A stretch of 64,000 bases of DNA from JAEWSN01 sp942493335 (lineage in GTDB: Bacteria; Bacillota; Clostridia; DSM-8532): the NCBI GenBank assembly GCA_942493335.1, contig OW818693.1:1984001-2048000 (forward strand). The letters are read 5' to 3'. The notes under the pieces were generated by a model. That model was given only the letters and a program-made list of their open reading frames with translations, made no database searches and was not told the DNA's origin. Position 1 is the stretch's first letter; each line of letters starts with the position of its first letter. Below are positions 32,820 to 41,620 of the stretch, piece after piece. Position numbers and translations under genes: made by a program.

Positions 32820-35029
32820 CTTTTTCCTTCGCGTTCATCCCGCCAGATATCTTCAAACCAAGCCTGACGCACGGGAATGGGCCGCACAGGGATCCATCCA
32901 CACTGACAGGCAATCCCTGTCAGCCGGCCTCCCTCGCCGGTCCCGACATGCAGTGACAAATCGCCTGATAAAGCCCGCATGGAGGGGTTTTCCAGGCGAA
33001 TGTCCAGCCCGCCGGGCAACTGGCTTCCGGTCTCGGATCCTTCCTGTATGGGCCGCCTGCTGTCATTTCTCCCGCTGCCATTTGTCTCCTCCACGACAAG
33101 ACTGGATCCCCGGCTCCCTCCGCCAGCAACGACATATGCATGGATGGCGGAAAGAAAAGCATATCGTGTCAATAGAATGTCACGGAGCCGAAACGCCTCA
33201 GACAGCTCGTACAGCGAATCGAGCCGCACATTCCCGGGATATTCCAGCAGCCATCCTTCCGCTTCTGAAAGAGCCTGCTCCATCTCGGAAACGGGACGAA
33301 GATGCGCACCGATGGCCGACATCCGATTTCCTGCCTTTCGACGGAATTCCTGCACGGTCATCCGTCCTGCAAAGTTGGGAACAACTTCCTCCGTCTGCCC
33401 TGCCTTTCCTTCACCCTCGCAATCCAGCGTCCGCGCCAGTGTTTCCGCAAGATCCCGGAGCCAGGATACCTTCTGTTCCGCCAACCGAAGAAAGGTCTCC
33501 AGCGGAAGAGGGCCTTCCTTGCAGCGTGCGGCAATATATTCCGAAGCACGCAAAGCGCCGACTTGCGTGGCGTTCAGCGCACTTCCACCCGGTCTGTGGA
33601 TGCCGAAGGATCCATTCACTTCTCCAATCGGGAAGAAGTGGGCAAGATTGCTCTCCCACCAGAGGTTTCCTGAAAGACCGCCATTGCAGTGTTGTGCGCA
33701 GACGGCGATCTCCAGCCATTCCGTCTCCAGATCAATGCCATGACTCCGGTACAGTTCGACTGCAGGCGCATTCATGTGCCGGAGCCGGTCGATGGGACGG
33801 CCGAACAAAGCACCGGAGCGTGCCAGATAGTCATACGCCTCCGGCCCGAGCAATGAAAAATCAAGCTTCGGAATATCCGGATCTATCCCCGACATCTTCC
33901 CTCCACAACCCAATCCTGCCGAATCCGCTTCTTCATAGGTATTCACATTCGCATCCGGTTCCCCTCCGGACCCTCCTGTATCGGGATTCCGCATGAAATC
34001 CAAAAAGACGCGGCGACCCTTCTCAATCTCCATGCCGACCAGCAAATCGATCACCGAAGAGCCACCCGGTGCTGTCTTGGCAGGATCGAACGGCCACTGG
34101 TAGCCCTTGAGGAACATGGAATCCAGCATGGATCCGGGTTTTTCGAACCAGTCCGGCAGAAATTCACGCACATCGCCGCCATCCGCATCCGTGGAAACAT
34201 ATCGCGGCAGTACCTGCTGATAGGTGCCGGAAAGGTTCCAGCGGAACTTCACCGAAGCGATTCCATACTGCGATTCCGTCAGATTGACCGCCCCGGCCCC
34301 CGCCTCCAGTGCGATGCCCATGGCACCCGTCTGGCTTTCCGGGTACACCGAATTCCGGTAGATGCCTGCCGGCCCACCGGTTGCATAGATGAGATTCGTG
34401 CAATTGAAAAGCGTCATGCCACGGGATGGCGAGTCCGGATGCTCCATGTCCAGTGCCGCCAGGCCAATGATGCGGTCTCCGCGGTTCGGGTCGGATGGAC
34501 CGGTCAGAATACCGATGGCAAGAAAACGGTCGAAAATGCGTATGTCCCGCAACCGGACCTGCTCCTCCAACCGCTCCGTCATGAACCGGGACGTCAGGGG
34601 ACCTGCGGAAGTGGCCCGCAGACGGGCGTCATGGTCTGTCCGGTAACCCGCATATTCCCCGAAACGGTTTTGCGGAAAGGGAACCCCGATCTCGACCAGA
34701 TGCAGGAAGCTTCGGGCGGAAAGGGCCGCCTGCACCAACGCAAGGTCACCATGCACCGCTCCTCCCTCAAAGAGGGTTTCCGCCATCTCCTGCACCGAGT
34801 CCGGCGCATTGCCGGACATCGTCAGCTTGTAGTAGGTCTGCTTGTCGGAACCTGTATTGCGGGAGGTGCCCATGCGGACGCCTTCTGTCAGTATGGCGAT
34901 GTCCTGCTGTCCGAGGTCATGCAGCGCTTCAGCCGCACGAAAGGCCGCAGCACCCGAACCGACAATGAGGGTGTTCAACGAATGGACCCTCATGGGGATG
35001 CCGTTGATCGAAACTGTTTCTTCAACCAT
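32804..35029 (-). CDS. Fumarate-reductase/succinate-dehydrogenase-like FAD flavoprotein
   Basis: ATG 35029 (741 residues) has GAGGG five bases upstream; a GTG at 35041 is the alternative. The FAD-binding Rossmann motif is LIVGSGAAAFRAAEAL, followed by GTSRNTGSDKQTYYK and later YATGGPAGIYRNSVYPESQTGAMGIALEAGAG. There is a C-terminal helical part but no flavocytochrome or FMN-binding domain and no signal peptide, so it is cytoplasmic. Relatives reduce activated C=C bonds or act on keto/hydroxy substrates (for example the tetrahydrodaidzein reductase type). It lies 73 bases after an SDR gene in a minus-strand block with an Old Yellow Enzyme. Confidence 0.82.
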   Translation of the reverse strand: MVEETVSINGIPMRVHSLNTLIVGSGAAAFRAAEALHDLGQQDIAILTEGVRMGTSRNTGSDKQTYYKLTMSGNAPDSVQEMAETLFEGGAVHGDLALVQAALSARSFLHLVEIGVPFPQNRFGEYAGYRTDHDARLRATSAGPLTSRFMTERLEEQVRLRDIRIFDRFLAIGILTGPSDPNRGDRIIGLAALDMEHPDSPSRGMTLFNCTNLIYATGGPAGIYRNSVYPESQTGAMGIALEAGAGAVNLTESQYGIASVKFRWNLSGTYQQVLPRYVSTDADGGDVREFLPDWFEKPGSMLDSMFLKGYQWPFDPAKTAPGGSSVIDLLVGMEIEKGRRVFLDFMRNPDTGGSGGEPDANVNTYEEADSAGLGCGGKMSGIDPDIPKLDFSLLGPEAYDYLARSGALFGRPIDRLRHMNAPAVELYRSHGIDLETEWLEIAVCAQHCNGGLSGNLWWESNLAHFFPIGEVNGSFGIHRPGGSALNATQVGALRASEYIAARCKEGPLPLETFLRLAEQKVSWLRDLAETLARTLDCEGEGKAGQTEEVVPNFAGRMTVQEFRRKAGNRMSAIGAHLRPVSEMEQALSEAEGWLLEYPGNVRLDSLYELSEAFRLRDILLTRYAFLSAIHAYVVAGGGSRGSSLVVEETNGSGRNDSRRPIQEGSETGSQLPGGLDIRLENPSMRALSGDLSLHVGTGEGGRLTGIACQCGWIPVRPIPVRQAWFEDIWRDEREGKRFGTD

Positions 35030-35101
35030 GTCCGCCCTCACTCCATCTAGTGCACACCGCGTAGTGTCCGCCTGATCGTTTGACTTACAGCGTATTGCTT
35101 T

Positions 35102-35875
35102 CTACAGCCTGCGGATATGGAACCCGCCATCCACATTCAGCACCTCTCCGGTGGAAAAGCCCAGACGGCCCGAACACAGCAAGGAAACAGCATCCGCGAC
35201 ATCCTCCGGTGTCCCCCAGCGTTTGATGGGGGTGAGACCGCCTTCGATGAGGGCATCGTATTTCGCCGTCACCGCAACCGTCATATCGGTCCGGATGATA
35301 CCGGGCCGCACCTCATAGACGCCGATGCCATGCTCCGCAAGCCGGTCCGCGAAAAGTTGGGTCACCATGGATACACCAGCTTTTGAAATGCAGTACTCCC
35401 CGCGTGCGGTGGAGGCGGCATACGCGGAGACGGAGGAGATGTTCACGATGACCGGCTGGATTTTCACGCCTTCTGAAAGGAGCCGGATCATGTCGCGGGC
35501 AATCCGCTGGCTCAGGAAAAAGGTCCCCTTCAGGTTGATGCCAATCACCCTGTCCATGCTCTCTTCGGTCATTTCCAGCAGGTCGCGGCGGACTTCCGGC
35601 GCCACGCCCGCATTGTTCACAAGAATATCGATCCGTCCGAAACGCCTCAGTACGGCATCCACCAAATGTTCCCGATCAGCCGCAACCCCGACATTCCCTT
35701 GCACGAACAGGACGGGCTGACCGAAACATTCCAGCGCACGAACCGAATCCGCTGCATCCGTTTCCGGACGTGTGCCGGATATGGCCACAGCGCAGCCTTC
35801 CGATGCGAGTTTCTCCGCAATGCCGAATCCGATGCCCCGGGTCCCCCCGGTGATCAAGGCAACCTTCTGCTCCAT
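35102..35875 (-). CDS. Short-chain dehydrogenase/reductase (FabG-like, classical SDR)
   Basis: The start at 35875 follows GGGGG by six bases (257 residues) and lies in the end of the upstream gene (overlap of the stop region). Coenzyme motif ITGGTRGIGFGIAEKL, NNAGVAPE, and catalytic Ser/Tyr/Lys in NISSVSAYAASTARGEYCISKAG are intact. It reduces a keto group or oxidises an alcohol with NAD(P)H. The two genes beside it (Old Yellow Enzyme and flavoprotein) suggest a shared pathway rather than fatty-acid synthesis. Confidence 0.92.
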   Translation of the reverse strand: MEQKVALITGGTRGIGFGIAEKLASEGCAVAISGTRPETDAADSVRALECFGQPVLFVQGNVGVAADREHLVDAVLRRFGRIDILVNNAGVAPEVRRDLLEMTEESMDRVIGINLKGTFFLSQRIARDMIRLLSEGVKIQPVIVNISSVSAYAASTARGEYCISKAGVSMVTQLFADRLAEHGIGVYEVRPGIIRTDMTVAVTAKYDALIEGGLTPIKRWGTPEDVADAVSLLCSGRLGFSTGEVLNVDGGFHIRRL

Positions 35876-35876
35876 A

Positions 35877-37238
35877 TCATGCCCCCGTTCCGCAAAATGT
35901 CTTGTACAACGGTGCATAAACACCTGCATCCCGGATCACGCAACCCGCTGTTCCACCTGCGCGAAGGATCTCGGCGCATTTTCCGCAGGTGATGCAGCAC
36001 TTGTCCTTCACCATGCCGCCCGTTCTCCGGATGTCGTCCGCAAAATCAGGATACGCAAAGGCCTGGCGGCCGAAACCGACAACAGATACCTTCCCGGCCT
36101 CCACCATGCCTGCGGCGAGTGGCACGGCAAGCTGGCGCAGCCACGTATATCCCGTTCCGACGACAGCGAGTTCCGGAACCGCTTTGCGGATGGCGGCAGC
36201 GCCTTCCAGCAGACGGGCCACGCCAATCAGCGGATGCTCCTTCGGGATATAACCGCCCTTGTCATAGGGCCGGTTCACGTGCGGATTGTAATAGGGTGTG
36301 CCCATCGTTGCATTCAGGAGTCGGACGCCTTTCTCATACAGAAGCCCCGCCAGGCGGACAGGTTCGTCGAGCGCAAGCTTACCCGCATCCTCCGGGTCCA
36401 CACCCCATCCGTACGGAAACGGAATGCCATCGTACAGGTTCACGCGGGACCCCAGCAGAAAGTCCGGCCCGCATGCTTCCCGGATGCGATCCACAAGATT
36501 CAGCAGAAACCTTGTCCGACCTTCGAAATCACCTCCGTACCGGCCTTCCCTTGTATGGGCGGAGAGCAGTTCGGAAGCGAGATAACGGTGGCAGGCCTTG
36601 ATGTCCACACCGTCGAACCCCGCGCGTTTGGCCAGCAGAGCCGCCTGCACGAATTTCCCCTCCAGCGCTTCAAGCGCCTCGTCGGAGATGGGCGTGGTGC
36701 TGTCATCCACCTTGCAACGCTCGTCCAGATACGGATTGCGGCAGGCGATGATGGGGGCGGGTTTTCCTTCCGGCTTGCTGAACCGGCCGGAATGGGTGAG
36801 TTGCATCAATACAAGCGGTTTGTGCGCCTTGCCGTATGTTTCCGCCGCAACCTCCGCAATTCGCTTCACAAGGGCTGCGAATGCCGGAACGTTCTGTTCG
36901 TTGATGCACAACTGGCGTGACGATGCCTTCCCTTCCGGAACGACCGCAACCGCCTCGAACCAGATCAAACCCGCGCCACCTGCGGCAAATCGCTCATAAC
37001 GGCGCACGACTAGCGGCCCCGGTGTGCCGTCCGGGTTGGCGTCGCTTCCTTCCATCGGATGACAGGCAAGCCGGTTCGGCAATACCCATTCATGGGTATC
37101 CGATCGCAGGATCAGTGGCTCCAGCAGGGGGGACGGATCCTCGTGTACAGGCAGATCCAATTCGAGGGACCGTGCATCCTCTTGCATCGCCAGCAGGGAT
37201 CCGTAGTGAAATTCAGTGAATCCACGATCCGCCATTTC
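35877..37238 (-). CDS. NADH:flavin oxidoreductase (Old Yellow Enzyme family), single-module form
   Basis: The start at 37238 has GGAGG eight bases upstream (453 residues). The FMN TIM-barrel is evident (PNRLACHPMEGSDANPDG, PLVLMQLTHSGRFSKPEG, AALLAKRAGFDGVDIKACHRYLASELLSAHTREGRYGG). The C-terminus carries CCITCGKC and a further Cys (AGC), the [4Fe-4S] cluster site of the 2,4-dienoyl-CoA reductase/BaiCD branch. However, the protein stops there: the FAD/NAD(P) domain that normally follows (about 200 residues) is absent. Electrons may therefore come from a partner. It is the first gene of the minus-strand block and overlaps the SDR start. Confidence 0.9.
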   Translation of the reverse strand, partial: EMADRGFTEFHYGSLLAMQEDARSLELDLPVHEDPSPLLEPLILRSDTHEWVLPNRLACHPMEGSDANPDGTPGPLVVRRYERFAAGGAGLIWFEAVAVVPEGKASSRQLCINEQNVPAFAALVKRIAEVAAETYGKAHKPLVLMQLTHSGRFSKPEGKPAPIIACRNPYLDERCKVDDSTTPISDEALEALEGKFVQAALLAKRAGFDGVDIKACHRYLASELLSAHTREGRYGGDFEGRTRFLLNLVDRIREACGPDFLLGSRVNLYDGIPFPYGWGVDPEDAGKLALDEPVRLAGLLYEKGVRLLNATMGTPYYNPHVNRPYDKGGYIPKEHPLIGVARLLEGAAAIRKAVPELAVVGTGYTWLRQLAVPLAAGMVEAGKVSVVGFGRQAFAYPDFADDIRRTGGMVKDKCCITCGKCAEILRAGGTAGCVIRDAGVYAPLYKTFCGTGA

Positions 37239-37357
37239 ATTTTCCTCCATCTTGAACCCGACCGATCCGCTCACATCACCGGCTCAATGAAATTGTCCGG
37301 ATTTGCATGATTCGTTGCTCATAGGAGCATGGGTTTTTTTCTGTCTTCCTTTTGTGT

Positions 37358-37363
37358 ATTATA
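37358..37363 (-). promoter_or_regulatory. Consensus -10 of the Old Yellow Enzyme operon
   Basis: TATAAT on the minus strand, 120 bases before the ATG at 37238. No good -35 hexamer is seen at 16-18 bases, as expected for a promoter that needs an activator such as the divergent AraC protein. Confidence 0.55.
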
Positions 37364-37434
37364 TCCTTGGGCGCACAAAAATTGTTTTCCCGATTTGGTT
37401 CATAATTGATGTTTTTTGCGCAGGAGTGTGGTTC

Positions 37435-38244
37435 ATGGAAATTCCGATCACCATCGTCTATCGGGAGGATTCGGCGCCCTATGCCCTTTCCCCGCATCAT
37501 CACACAAGCCATGAATTGATCTATCTGTCCGCCGGACGTGCCACCTTTCGCATCGGAGACAACCGGTATGACGCAAAAGCCGGCGATCTGCTTCTCATTT
37601 CCAATCTGGAACCCCATGATCTGGAGGTCGTCGAATGGCCCTATCACCGGCATTACGTACTCATTCAGCCGGACACCCTCCATACGGTGCTCCGGGAACC
37701 CGAGCTGGAAGCATTGTTCCGTTACAGGCCCGCACACTTTCGACATGTGGTATCCCTGAATCCGGTTGAAGCGGAAAGGGCACTGGCGCTCCTGACCTTC
37801 ATGGTGGAGGAGGAACGCAACAAGCGGTCCTTCTGGCAGGGTTGTCTCGAGAATGGCCTGCGCACGTTGCTGATCGACCTGTACCGCAATCATCCCGCAT
37901 TGTCCCCGCAGCAGGCCATGCCGGGGACAGCCCGCATCATGCTGGAGATTCAGCGATACATCGACCGGCATGACCACGAGGATCTTCGTTTGGATGCCGT
38001 GGCGAAACTGTTTCACTTCGACATGTACCACCTGTCGCATCAATTCCGCAAAACGACCGGATACAGTTTCAAGGAATATCTGATCCGCCGCCGGATCAGC
38101 CGCGCAACAGACCGGCTGCGCAACACGACGGACCCGATTGCGCAGGTGTCGGAAGCCTGTGGATTCCACAGCGTCCCTCATTTCATCCGGACGTTCCGGC
38201 GGATCACGGAAACAACCCCGTTGCAGTATCGCAAGCGGGGTTGA
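37435..38244 (+). CDS. AraC-family regulator with cupin sensor domain
   Basis: The start at 37435 has GGAG nine bases upstream (269 residues); the frame is open from 37303 without a better site. N-terminal cupin: HHHTSHELIYLSAGRATFRIGDNRYDAKAGDLLLISNLEPHD. C-terminal AraC domain: LRLDAVAKLFHFDMYHLSHQFRKTTGYSFKEYLI and QVSEACGFHSVPHFIRTFRRITETTP. It is divergent from the Old Yellow Enzyme operon across a 196-base gap and is its likely regulator. Its 3' end overlaps the convergent CPBP gene by 41 bases. Confidence 0.92.
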   Translation: MEIPITIVYREDSAPYALSPHHHTSHELIYLSAGRATFRIGDNRYDAKAGDLLLISNLEPHDLEVVEWPYHRHYVLIQPDTLHTVLREPELEALFRYRPAHFRHVVSLNPVEAERALALLTFMVEEERNKRSFWQGCLENGLRTLLIDLYRNHPALSPQQAMPGTARIMLEIQRYIDRHDHEDLRLDAVAKLFHFDMYHLSHQFRKTTGYSFKEYLIRRRISRATDRLRNTTDPIAQVSEACGFHSVPHFIRTFRRITETTPLQYRKRG

Positions 38245-39082
38245 CGGCGGCGGACTTCGCTTCAAAATCCGCCTTGAACCTGCCAGCCAGAACGAATACG
38301 ACACCCCACATCAGAAGCTGTGCGCCAACCGCAACCAGGAAGGATTGGCCTGCCATGAACCCGATCGCCAGCGGGATCGTGTTGGCCGCCGCATGAACCA
38401 GAACCATGAAACCGATGCTTTTCGTCCGCGTATACCACCAGGAAAGAAAGGCCGACATTCCGACGATTCCAGCCACAAAACCCGCAAAGGAGGAAAGCAT
38501 CTGCGGCAGGTTCATCCCTTGCGCCGCAAACATGTAGAGGACAATGGGTGTATGCCAGAAAGCCCACAGAAAACCGCTTCGGACGGATGCCTTCCAAAGG
38601 GACATCCGGCCATGGAATGTCGGGAGCAGGAATCCGCGCCAACCAAATTCTTCTGTGCCTGCAGTCAGGGCCTGATATACGAAGAAGAGCAGGATGAATG
38701 AAACGGCTCCCGGTAGTTTCTCCGTGGCCGGTACAGCCGCAAGAAGGATAGGGAGCGCGGGAAGAAGGGAATTGCCCAGCAAAATGGCAAGGATGATCAG
38801 GAGATCCCGCACCCGGAAAGCTTTCCCGACCGGATATCGGATCCCCGTCATTTTCCCGATGATCAGCGCAGCCAGAAAAGGACCGTACCCTGCGGCAAAT
38901 GCCAGCAGGACCGGAAGCAGCGTATCCCTGTCAAGCCCGCCATTCAACAGGGCGGCCAGCAGTTCCGCATTCTGCGGGAAGGTTTTTCCCTGCAGCAGCG
39001 CAACCGCAATGGCAAGACTCCAGAACAGCCAGGACCATCCATAGGCAATCAGGATATAGGCAGTCACAACCTGCTTTTTCAT
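38204..39082 (-). CDS. CPBP-family intramembrane metalloprotease
   Basis: The product has 292 residues with AGGAGG before the ATG. About eight hydrophobic segments are visible. The three CPBP (Abi/RCE1-like) motifs are present: EEFGWRGF (EExxxR), FWHTPIVLYMF (FxxxH) and VHAAANTIP (HxxxN). The family cleaves within the membrane; in bacteria it is linked to bacteriocin immunity or processing, but no peptide gene is seen here. The last 14 residues overlap the AraC gene at 37435-38244 on the other strand. Confidence 0.88.
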   Translation of the reverse strand: MKKQVVTAYILIAYGWSWLFWSLAIAVALLQGKTFPQNAELLAALLNGGLDRDTLLPVLLAFAAGYGPFLAALIIGKMTGIRYPVGKAFRVRDLLIILAILLGNSLLPALPILLAAVPATEKLPGAVSFILLFFVYQALTAGTEEFGWRGFLLPTFHGRMSLWKASVRSGFLWAFWHTPIVLYMFAAQGMNLPQMLSSFAGFVAGIVGMSAFLSWWYTRTKSIGFMVLVHAAANTIPLAIGFMAGQSFLVAVGAQLLMWGVVFVLAGRFKADFEAKSAAVNPACDTATGLFP

Positions 39083-39228
39083 GGGAACCTCCTGTCATGA
39101 CACTCACTGTTGACTTTACCGTGTGATACAATCATATCGTTGGTTTCCTGTCCTTTCGAGTCTCCAAGGTCATGATTCGGCATGACGAACGTCATGTATG
39201 CAACGCCCACCGCCGGAGGATATTCAGC

Positions 39229-40248
39229 ATGAAGAAAAAGATGCGCAACATCATGATCGGACTTGGCGGACTGACCGTCCTCACGACAGGCGTTCTGGCC
39301 TTGGCCAGCCATTATTTCTACAATGTCTCCGTCAAGCGAAATCGAAAGGATTTCCTTCAGCAAAACGGGGATCTGCCTCAAAGCAACCAGACGGAAAACG
39401 ACGGCGCCGGAGGTGCAGCCATGTCCGGTGCGGAGTCGAATCCGGATGAAGCATCGTCCTCCAACGAAACCTCCGTCGTAGAATGGCTTGAGACACAGCC
39501 GTATGAAACCTGGAACCTGGTCACGAACGATGGATTGAATCTTGTCGGCTATTACCTGCCCGCAGAAAAGGAAACCACGAAGACTGCCATCCTCGCGCAT
39601 GGCTACACCAGTCAGGGCAAGGACATGGCCGGCTTCGCCCGGATGTTCCGTGATGAACTCGGTTACAATGTCCTGATGCCGGATGATCGCGGACATGGCG
39701 CAAGCGAAGGTGACTATATCGGATTCGGCTGGCCGGATCGGCTCGATTATCTGAAATGGATCGACAAGGCCGTCGAGCGCGTGGGTCCTGATGCGCAAAT
39801 CGTCCTGCACGGCATTTCCATGGGTGGCGCAACGGTCATGATGGTCAGCGGCGAGACGCTTCCCTCCCAGGTGAAGGCCATCGTGGAGGATTGCGGTTAC
39901 ACCTCCGTGGCCGACCAACTCGCCTATCAGCTGGGCCGCATGTACAAACTGCCAAGCTTCCCGCTCCTCCATACCACAAACCTCATGACAAACCTCCGGG
40001 CCGGCTACGACTTCTATCAGGCTTCCTCCGTGGAACAGGTGAAGAAGGCGACCGTTCCGATGCTGTTCATCCACGGCTCGGAAGATACCTTCGTCCCGAC
40101 GAACATGGTCTATCAATGCTATGAGGCCTGCCCGACCGAAAAGGATCTCCTCCTCGTCGAAGGAGCCGGACACGCACTTGCCTACACCACGGACAAGCAG
40201 GCCTACACCGCCAAGGTGGCGGCATTCATTGGAAAGTACATGGATTGA
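39229..40248 (+). CDS. Membrane-anchored alpha/beta hydrolase
   Basis: The start at 39229 follows GGAGGATATT and gives 339 residues. A membrane anchor (8-29) is followed by an acidic linker and the hydrolase domain: oxyanion region LAHGYTSQGKDMAGFARM, elbow LHGISMGGATVMM, Asp in FIHGSEDTFVP and His in GAGHALAYTT. It is a paralogue of the hydrolase at 22025-22957, with the same N-terminal anchor and order of motifs. The substrate is unknown. Confidence 0.87.
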   Translation: MKKKMRNIMIGLGGLTVLTTGVLALASHYFYNVSVKRNRKDFLQQNGDLPQSNQTENDGAGGAAMSGAESNPDEASSSNETSVVEWLETQPYETWNLVTNDGLNLVGYYLPAEKETTKTAILAHGYTSQGKDMAGFARMFRDELGYNVLMPDDRGHGASEGDYIGFGWPDRLDYLKWIDKAVERVGPDAQIVLHGISMGGATVMMVSGETLPSQVKAIVEDCGYTSVADQLAYQLGRMYKLPSFPLLHTTNLMTNLRAGYDFYQASSVEQVKKATVPMLFIHGSEDTFVPTNMVYQCYEACPTEKDLLLVEGAGHALAYTTDKQAYTAKVAAFIGKYMD

Positions 40249-40323
40249 GCTCCTGTTCCGTCATGAATCTCCTTATATGAGAAACCATTCATGAAACCTT
40301 CCGGATGGTTCGCAGGACTTTTT

Positions 40324-40378
40324 GCGCACCTTCCGCGCACCTTCCGCGCACCTTCCGCACACCTTCCGCACACCTTCC
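40324..40378. repeat. 11-bp tandem repeat, five clean copies
   Basis: Units GCGCACCTTCC (three times) and GCACACCTTCC (twice) start at 40324, 40335, 40346, 40357 and 40368, with decayed copies to about 40430. The array lies about 90 bases upstream of the kinase-like gene at 40472. Confidence 0.9.
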
Positions 40379-40471
40379 GCGCATCACCGCACATCGCCCC
40401 CCGCATCTTCGCACACCGCCCCCGTGGCATCCTCCACCGGTTCCGATATGATGGTGCCGGAGGTACATCTC

Positions 40472-41479
40472 ATGGAGTTCGTGGAAAGTCGCCGCTTTGC
40501 AAGCACATCGCAGGCATCCGTCCCGCCGGCCGCACTGGCTGCGCTGGTTCGGGACGCACTGGGTGCCAAAACCAGGATTACACGCATCGAAACATCCGGA
40601 AACGGGGATGTCAATTCCAACTATGTCATCTCCCTGGAGAAACCTGAACAAAAGGTGTTCCTGAAAATGGAGAATCCATGGTTGCTTCCGGCTTTCTACC
40701 ATGGCCAGATCTCCCGCGAATCGGAAGGCTTGCGCCTGTGCCGGGAACACGGGATTCCCTGCCCTGTCCAGCTGGCTGTGGATCCGGACGGCGTTCGGAC
40801 CGGTTATCGTTTTCTCCTCACCGAATTCATCGACGGTCCGCTGCTGAGCGAAGCCTGGGCTTCCATGTCCATCCCGCAGCGGAACGACATGCGTCGCGAG
40901 GTACTTGATCTGACCGGCCGCCTGAACGCCATCGGGGTCCCGGAATTCGGAGACCTTCTGCCGGACGGGAATCGCGGAAGGCATGCGCGGTATCGGGATG
41001 CCTTCCGCAGACTGTATGAAATCCTGATGGCGGACTGCGAAAACGCGGGTCTGCTCAATCGGGAACAAACCTCCCTGATCCGGGAAGCCGCTGAAACAGC
41101 TTATCTGCGTATGGAGGATGTCACATCTTCCTCCTTCAACCATATGGACCTTCACTGGATGAACGTCATTGCCGACAGGAAGGAGAATGGCTGGGGGATC
41201 CGCGCCTTGCTGGATTTCGGCAACGCCATGTATGGACACCCCGGCACGGATCATCACCGTCTCTACGTCTTTTGCTGTTTCACGGAGGATTTCCACAATG
41301 CGGAGGTTCCCCTGAGATATCCGCTCGTCGGCGCCGCTCTTTTCGGACAGATCCTGTTGTACGGACTCGAGTTCATCGTATTTGAAGGCATGATGCAGGG
41401 AGATTGGGGTTTTCGGGCAAAGTTGACGGAGGCTTCCCTCCGATGGCTGAAAAATCCCGAAGCCTCCTTTGTCGGATGA
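40472..41479 (+). CDS. Aminoglycoside-phosphotransferase/choline-kinase-fold protein
   Basis: The start at 40472 follows GGAGG (GCCGGAGGTACATCTC) and gives 335 residues. The APH fold is supported by the ATP-lobe Lys in KVFLKMENP, the hinge-like RFLLTEFIDGPLL, the Brenner motif SSFNHMDLHWMNVI (HxDxxxxN) and the metal-binding LLDFGNAMYGHPGTD. Substrate classes include aminoglycosides, homoserine, choline or fructosamine; nothing here decides. The next gene is the tandem UvrA homologue, 141 bases on. Confidence 0.85.
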   Translation: MEFVESRRFASTSQASVPPAALAALVRDALGAKTRITRIETSGNGDVNSNYVISLEKPEQKVFLKMENPWLLPAFYHGQISRESEGLRLCREHGIPCPVQLAVDPDGVRTGYRFLLTEFIDGPLLSEAWASMSIPQRNDMRREVLDLTGRLNAIGVPEFGDLLPDGNRGRHARYRDAFRRLYEILMADCENAGLLNREQTSLIREAAETAYLRMEDVTSSSFNHMDLHWMNVIADRKENGWGIRALLDFGNAMYGHPGTDHHRLYVFCCFTEDFHNAEVPLRYPLVGAALFGQILLYGLEFIVFEGMMQGDWGFRAKLTEASLRWLKNPEASFVG

Positions 41480-41620
41480 CGGGTCATCCTCCGGAAACTG
41501 TGATATAACTCGGGAGAGGGACATCGGATCACCTCCCCATTGCATCTGGAGGTGGCCGGCAGGATTCTTGTGGTAAATGCCAAAGGATCGGATGTTCCCA
41601 ATCATCCGGGGGTGGCCGGC

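Noticed and set aside
31702..32913. Start of the D-2-hydroxyacid dehydrogenase at 32913
   Set aside because: The family N-terminus (MKTVFLNDLPC) begins at 32709 with a ribosome site; the upstream part is a repeat overlapping another gene. Kept as an open question in the findings.
32953..33996. 347-residue plus-strand frame opposite the flavoprotein
   Set aside because: No ribosome site and no domain; reverse of a strongly coding frame.
40324..40430. CRISPR array
   Set aside because: Units are 11 bp and contiguous with no unique spacers and no cas genes; it is a tandem repeat.
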